A DNA stretch of 12,196 nt, taken from contig DLQW01000064.1 in NCBI GenBank assembly GCA_002474405.1, positions 1 to 12,196 on the forward strand. The letters run 5' to 3'. The stretch is from Christensenella sp. UBA7597. Its GTDB lineage: Bacteria; Bacillota; Clostridia; Christensenellales; Borkfalkiaceae. How positions within the stretch are numbered: position 1 is the stretch's first letter; every line of letters begins with the position of its first letter. A model generated the notes under the pieces. That model saw only the letters and a program-made list of their open reading frames with translations, ran no database searches and was not told the origin of the DNA. Positions 7,300-12,196 of this stretch are shown in pieces. The translations under genes and the position numbers were made by a program.

Positions 7300-8199
7300 A
7301 TGGTTAATCTGGATTTATACCGTGTGTTCTATACGGTGGCGAAAAACGGTTCGCTTACAAAAGCCGCCGAAGAACTCTATATTTCGCAGCCTGCCGTATC
7401 GCAATCGGTGAAGCAGCTGGAAAATCAGCTGGGCGTTACGCTTTTCAACCGCACGCACCGCGGCATGGAGCTTTCGGAAGAGGGCGGAAAGCGCATTATC
7501 GGCAAGGTGGAACGCGCGCTGCGCCTTCTGGAAGAGGCGGAAAACGAAGTGGGCGGCGCCGTGGCGCGCCGCGGCGCAGAACTCTGTTTAAGCGCTTCCG
7601 ACGAGGTATTCCGCTACATTCTGGCGGATAAAATCGCGGCGTTTTCCAAAAAATTCCCCGCCGTGCGATTGAAAATTCTGCGTTTGAAAGACGAAAAAGC
7701 AAAGGAAATGCTGCGCGGCGGCAAGGTGGACGCGGTGTTCGGGGAACAGCCGTACGTCTGCGAGGAACACATCGCTTCGTTCCCTTCGGGTGTATCGCTT
7801 TCCAAAGTATATCTCGGCGATAAAAAGCAGGCGGAACGGCTGGAAGGCGCTTCGAAATGTCTGAAAAGCGCGCGGGGCAAAAAGGCGTGCGACGCGCACG
7901 TCTGTGCGGCAAAATTGCCGCTTATCGCGCTGGAAGGCGACGACGACGGCGCGGCGATCGCGGGGGTAACGGCGGAAACGGCGAAAGAACTTGCGGCGGC
8001 TGGTGCCGGCGTGGTGCTGTTGCCGCAGATTTATGCGGAAAAAGAACTTTCGGAAGGAAAGTTATTCGTGCTGCCCATCGCTCCGCCCGAAAATCCGGCG
8101 AAAACGCTGTACGTTTCAATCAATCCGAAATCCGAAAAAGAAAAGCTCGTTTCGGCATTTTTATCGATTGCGGGCATGAACCGTTCCTGCGGGGAATAA
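7300..8199 (+). CDS. LysR-family transcriptional regulator
   Basis: The 299-residue product is a LysR-type DNA-binding regulator. Its N-terminal winged helix-turn-helix reads LYRVFYTVAKNGSLTKAAEE followed by LYISQPAVSQSVKQLENQLG (helix-turn-helix about 18-40), then the usual linker helix (to about 88). A periplasmic-binding-protein-like effector domain (about 91-290) follows, normally sensing a small metabolite. GAGVVLLPQIYAEKEL in the C-terminal part matches the common late effector-domain pattern. AAAAGGA lies 6 bases before the ATG. Most LysR genes face a divergent target gene; this one instead points the same way as both neighbours, mnmE and lepA, so its target cannot be read from position. 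Effector and regulon are unknown. The C-terminus ends in a short polar tail (MNRSCGE). Confidence 0.92.
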   Translation: MVNLDLYRVFYTVAKNGSLTKAAEELYISQPAVSQSVKQLENQLGVTLFNRTHRGMELSEEGGKRIIGKVERALRLLEEAENEVGGAVARRGAELCLSASDEVFRYILADKIAAFSKKFPAVRLKILRLKDEKAKEMLRGGKVDAVFGEQPYVCEEHIASFPSGVSLSKVYLGDKKQAERLEGASKCLKSARGKKACDAHVCAAKLPLIALEGDDDGAAIAGVTAETAKELAAAGAGVVLLPQIYAEKELSEGKLFVLPIAPPENPAKTLYVSINPKSEKEKLVSAFLSIAGMNRSCGE

Positions 8200-8242
8200 C
8201 CGCGCCGCGGAACAGCCGCGCGGGCGCGGCGGAAAAATTTTT
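8200..8242 (+). terminator. GC-rich hairpin with A/T run between lysR gene and lepA
   Basis: CCGCGCC (8200-8206) can pair with GGCGCGG (8223-8229), with an inner GCGG/CCGC stem (8207-8210, 8216-8219). CGG, five A and five T follow. It could terminate the lysR-type transcript. However, only about 20 bases remain before the lepA ATG and no complete promoter fits there, so it may be a partial terminator or attenuator with lepA reached by read-through. An alternative fold (GCCGCG with CGCGGC) is equally possible. Confidence 0.45.
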
Positions 8243-8263
8243 CAACGATTATAAGGAAAATAT

Positions 8264-10072
<1,809 letters not shown>

Positions 10073-10262
10073 ACAATGCTCGTGCCCTCGCGGGTGCGGC
10101 TGATAAGCGGCGCAATACTTTGTCGCCCTCCGTGCGGTCTTGGTCTCGTACGTCTTGTACGTTCCCTGCGCCCGTACTCAGGCTTCGCTTCTTGCTTGCT
10201 TCTGAACCGCGGGCGAAACTGAAAGACAAATTAAGGCTGAAATTAAAATTACAGGTGAAATT
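10073..10262. repeat. Structured, pyrimidine-rich gap between lepA and hemW; possible dispersed repeat
   Basis: This 190-base gap has no credible gene and differs from its neighbours: bases 10120-10205 are rich in C and T on the plus strand, while local coding sequence is purine-rich. Three hairpins are visible: CGTGCCC/GGGTGCG around TCGC (10081-10098, two G-T pairs); CGTAC/GTACG around GTCTT (10147-10161); and CGCCCG/CGGGCG (10169-10174, 10210-10215), enclosing TCAG/CTGA (10178-10181, 10202-10205) with a 20-base loop made largely of GCTT units. No T run follows, so none looks like a standard terminator. The last 45 bases are AT-rich and carry the hemW ribosome site AGGTGA. Dispersed repeat, small RNA or processing element are all possible; the repeat reading is inference from composition. 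Confidence 0.4.
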
Positions 10263-11396
10263 ATGGCAGGAATTTATATTCATATTCCGTTTTGCAGGCA
10301 GAAATGCTCGTATTGCGACTTCGTTTCGTTTCCCGATAAAATCGGGTATGCCGAAGCGTACATGGCGTGCGTTTACAAAGAACTGAAAATGCGCGGCGAA
10401 GAATTGAAAGGCAGAACGTTCGATACGGTGTATTTCGGCGGCGGCACGCCTTCGTATATTCCGCCCAAACTTATTTTAGGCGCCATGAACCGCATCCGCG
10501 AAAGCTTCACCCTTTCCGATAACGCCGAAATCACGCTGGAACTCAACCCCGGCACCATCGGCGAAGAAAAGGTGAAAATTTACGAAAAAGCGGGCATCAA
10601 CCGTTTTTCCGTCGGCTTGCAGACGGCAATCGATTCGCAGCTCGAAGATATCGGCAGAATCCACAACGTGCACGATTACGTGTATGCAACCAAACTTCTG
10701 AAAGGCAAAAATTTCAGTACCGACGTGATGCTCGGTTTAAAAAATCAGACGAAAGCCGATATTAAAAAGACCATCGAACTGGCGGCGGCTTGCGGCTCGT
10801 CGCACATTTCCATGTACGCCCTTACGGTAGAGGACGGCACGCCCATATACACCGATTATCTGAACGGCGAACTGCCCGATTCCGACGAAGTGGCGGATAT
10901 GTACGATTACGGGCGGAATCTTTTGGATAAACTGGGCTATCGCCGCTACGAAATTTCGAATTTCGCAAAGCCGGGCTTCGAAAGCCGCCACAATCTGAAT
11001 TACTGGCGGCGCGGCGAATATATCGGCGTGGGGCTTGCCGCTTCTTCGTTTATGAACGGCAAACGCTTCACGAACACGTTCAACCTCGACGATTATATGA
11101 AATGCGTGATTTCCGGCTTCTTCCCCGCGGTAGATTGCGAGGAAGTAAACGAAACGGACGCGAAATTCGAAAAGGTGATGCTTGCGTTGCGCACAGCCGA
11201 GGGGCTTTCGCTTGCGGAATACGAAAAAGAATTTTCTTCGTCGTTCGAAGAAGATTTCCCCGCGGCGCTTTCGAAAACGCGCAAATATCTCGATTTTTCC
11301 GAGGACGGCTCGCGCGTGAAAATCAAGGACGAATATCTGTACGTGCAGAACCGGATTCTGATGCCGTTTATGGAAGAACCGCGGCAGAGAGATTGA
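10263..11396 (+). CDS. hemW: Radical SAM heme chaperone HemW (coproporphyrinogen III oxidase-like)
   Basis: HemW is a radical-SAM protein related to HemN. Family studies describe it as a heme-binding chaperone rather than a coproporphyrinogen dehydrogenase, though it is often annotated as HemN. The 377-residue product starts IYIHIPFCRQKCSYCDF, with cluster Cys at 11, 15 and 18 and Phe after CD, typical of HemW (HemN has a fourth Cys). GGGTPS (59-64), ELNPGT (93-98), SVGLQ (116-120), GRIHN (131-135), YEISNFAKPG (229-238) and HNLNYW (243-248) are further family motifs. Length is normal. AGGTG lies 5 bases before the ATG. It follows lepA, the usual Bacillota order. The heat-shock genes (hrcA-grpE-dnaK) often found next are replaced by a hydrolase gene. 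Whether this cell makes heme is not shown here. Confidence 0.95.
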   Translation: MAGIYIHIPFCRQKCSYCDFVSFPDKIGYAEAYMACVYKELKMRGEELKGRTFDTVYFGGGTPSYIPPKLILGAMNRIRESFTLSDNAEITLELNPGTIGEEKVKIYEKAGINRFSVGLQTAIDSQLEDIGRIHNVHDYVYATKLLKGKNFSTDVMLGLKNQTKADIKKTIELAAACGSSHISMYALTVEDGTPIYTDYLNGELPDSDEVADMYDYGRNLLDKLGYRRYEISNFAKPGFESRHNLNYWRRGEYIGVGLAASSFMNGKRFTNTFNLDDYMKCVISGFFPAVDCEEVNETDAKFEKVMLALRTAEGLSLAEYEKEFSSSFEEDFPAALSKTRKYLDFSEDGSRVKIKDEYLYVQNRILMPFMEEPRQRD

Positions 11397-11448
11397 ACAA
11401 AAACGGAAAACAAACCGACGGAAAATAACCATAAAAGGGGTAAAAAAT

Positions 11449-12196
11449 ATGCAAAAACGCGAATTTACACTGCAATCGAAGTACGATAATCTTGCGCTTT
11501 CCTGCGCCGAATACACGGCGGAGGGACTTACGCAGACAAACGCGAAAGGCGTTGTGCAGATCGTGCACGGCATGTGCGAATACAAGGAACGCTACGAGGG
11601 ATTCATCGATTATCTCACGCAAAACGGCTATATCGTATTCGCGCACGATCACAGAGGACACGGCGGCAGCGTTACGGCAAACGAAAATCTCGGCTATTTC
11701 GGCGATAAAAAGGGCAAGGCAATCGTAGACGACGCGGCGCTGGTTACCGATGAAATCAGACGGCTGTATCCAGGGCTGAGCGTTACCCTGTTCGGGCACA
11801 GCATGGGTTCGCTCGTCGTGCGCGCGTATATTCAGAAATACGAAGAAAAAATCGATAAACTGATTGTTTGCGGCTCGCCTTCGAAAAACTCTCTCGCGGT
11901 GTTCGGGCTGATGCTGAACGGCTTGATTTCGGCGTTCCGCGGCAAAAAATACAGAAGTCGGCTGATGGCGAACGCTTCCACGGGCGGCGGCGACGATAAA
12001 TTCCCCGGCGAGGGTAAAAACGCCTGGCTCACGCGCGATAAAGCGGTGGTGGAAAAATACAACGCGGACGAAAAGTGCAATTTCATTTTCACCTGCAACG
12101 GCTTTTCCAACCTGCTGCACCTTGTGAAAAACGTGTACAAAAAGAAGAGATATCCCGCGAAACATTCCGGTTTGCCCGTTTTCTTCATGGCGGGGG
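11449..12196 (+). CDS. Alpha/beta hydrolase, lysophospholipase / monoacylglycerol-lipase type (partial, 3' end outside)
   Basis: The reading frame is open from ATG 11449 to the window edge (249 codons). AAGGGG (11435-11440) lies 8 bases before the start. Visible features of the Hydrolase_4 (serine aminopeptidase S33-like) family are the oxyanion-hole motif VHGMCEYKERY (39-49), DHRGHG (67-72) and the nucleophile elbow GHSMGS (116-121) with Ser118. The product is cut just after PVFFMAG, where the catalytic Asp motif would follow, so the Asp and His of the triad lie outside. No signal peptide is visible, which suggests a cytosolic enzyme. Likely substrates are monoacylglycerols, lysophospholipids or other esters, but specificity cannot be read from the sequence. 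It follows hemW by 52 bases with no terminator, so the two may be co-transcribed. Confidence 0.9.
   Translation, partial: MQKREFTLQSKYDNLALSCAEYTAEGLTQTNAKGVVQIVHGMCEYKERYEGFIDYLTQNGYIVFAHDHRGHGGSVTANENLGYFGDKKGKAIVDDAALVTDEIRRLYPGLSVTLFGHSMGSLVVRAYIQKYEEKIDKLIVCGSPSKNSLAVFGLMLNGLISAFRGKKYRSRLMANASTGGGDDKFPGEGKNAWLTRDKAVVEKYNADEKCNFIFTCNGFSNLLHLVKNVYKKKRYPAKHSGLPVFFMAG

Noticed and set aside
10737..11585. Long minus-strand open frame opposite hemW and the start of the hydrolase gene
   Set aside because: No family motifs, and it spans two well-supported genes on the other strand; a shadow frame.

Overview
The window looks like chromosomal DNA of an anaerobic, fermentative member of the Clostridia (Bacillota). 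Support for this: a pyruvate:ferredoxin oxidoreductase gene, a group II ECF transporter core followed by truA, lepA followed by hemW, strong Shine-Dalgarno sites (GGAGG, AAGGA), sigma-A-type promoters in short AT-rich gaps, and coding DNA that appears moderately GC-rich and purine-heavy. I cannot name the genus. I see no tRNA, rRNA, CRISPR array, transposase or phage gene.

Layout. Bases 1-543 (minus strand) are the 5' end of nifJ, cut by the window edge. A 382-base divergent promoter region (544-925) carries one good promoter facing each way. Rightward runs an apparent operon: a fused EcfA1-EcfA2 double ATPase (926-2974), EcfT (2967-3779), TruA (3827-4633) and an unrecognised membrane protein with a Gly/Tyr-rich tail (4661-5629). 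It closes at a strong intrinsic terminator (5652-5697). A new promoter (5718-5747) drives mnmE (5832-7172). A lysR-type regulator (7300-8199), lepA (8264-10072), hemW (10263-11396) and the start of an alpha/beta hydrolase gene (11449 to the edge) follow on the same strand.

How the genes work together. The ECF ATPases and EcfT form the shared energising module of group II vitamin and metal uptake. No substrate-binding S subunit is present, so S partners must be encoded elsewhere. TruA (tRNA pseudouridine 38-40), MnmE (wobble U34 modification) and LepA/EF4 (translation) are translation-related housekeeping genes. HemW is a radical-SAM heme-chaperone-type protein. NifJ supplies reduced ferredoxin and acetyl-CoA from pyruvate.

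The region is mostly ordinary housekeeping DNA and I found no convincing new multi-gene system. The points that most deserve a second look are the structured, pyrimidine-rich 190-base gap between lepA and hemW (possibly a dispersed repeat), the tail of the unknown membrane protein with its twin acidic motif, the EcfA1-EcfA2 fusion with its Lys-rich insertion, and the tandem 21-base repeat over the ecf promoter.
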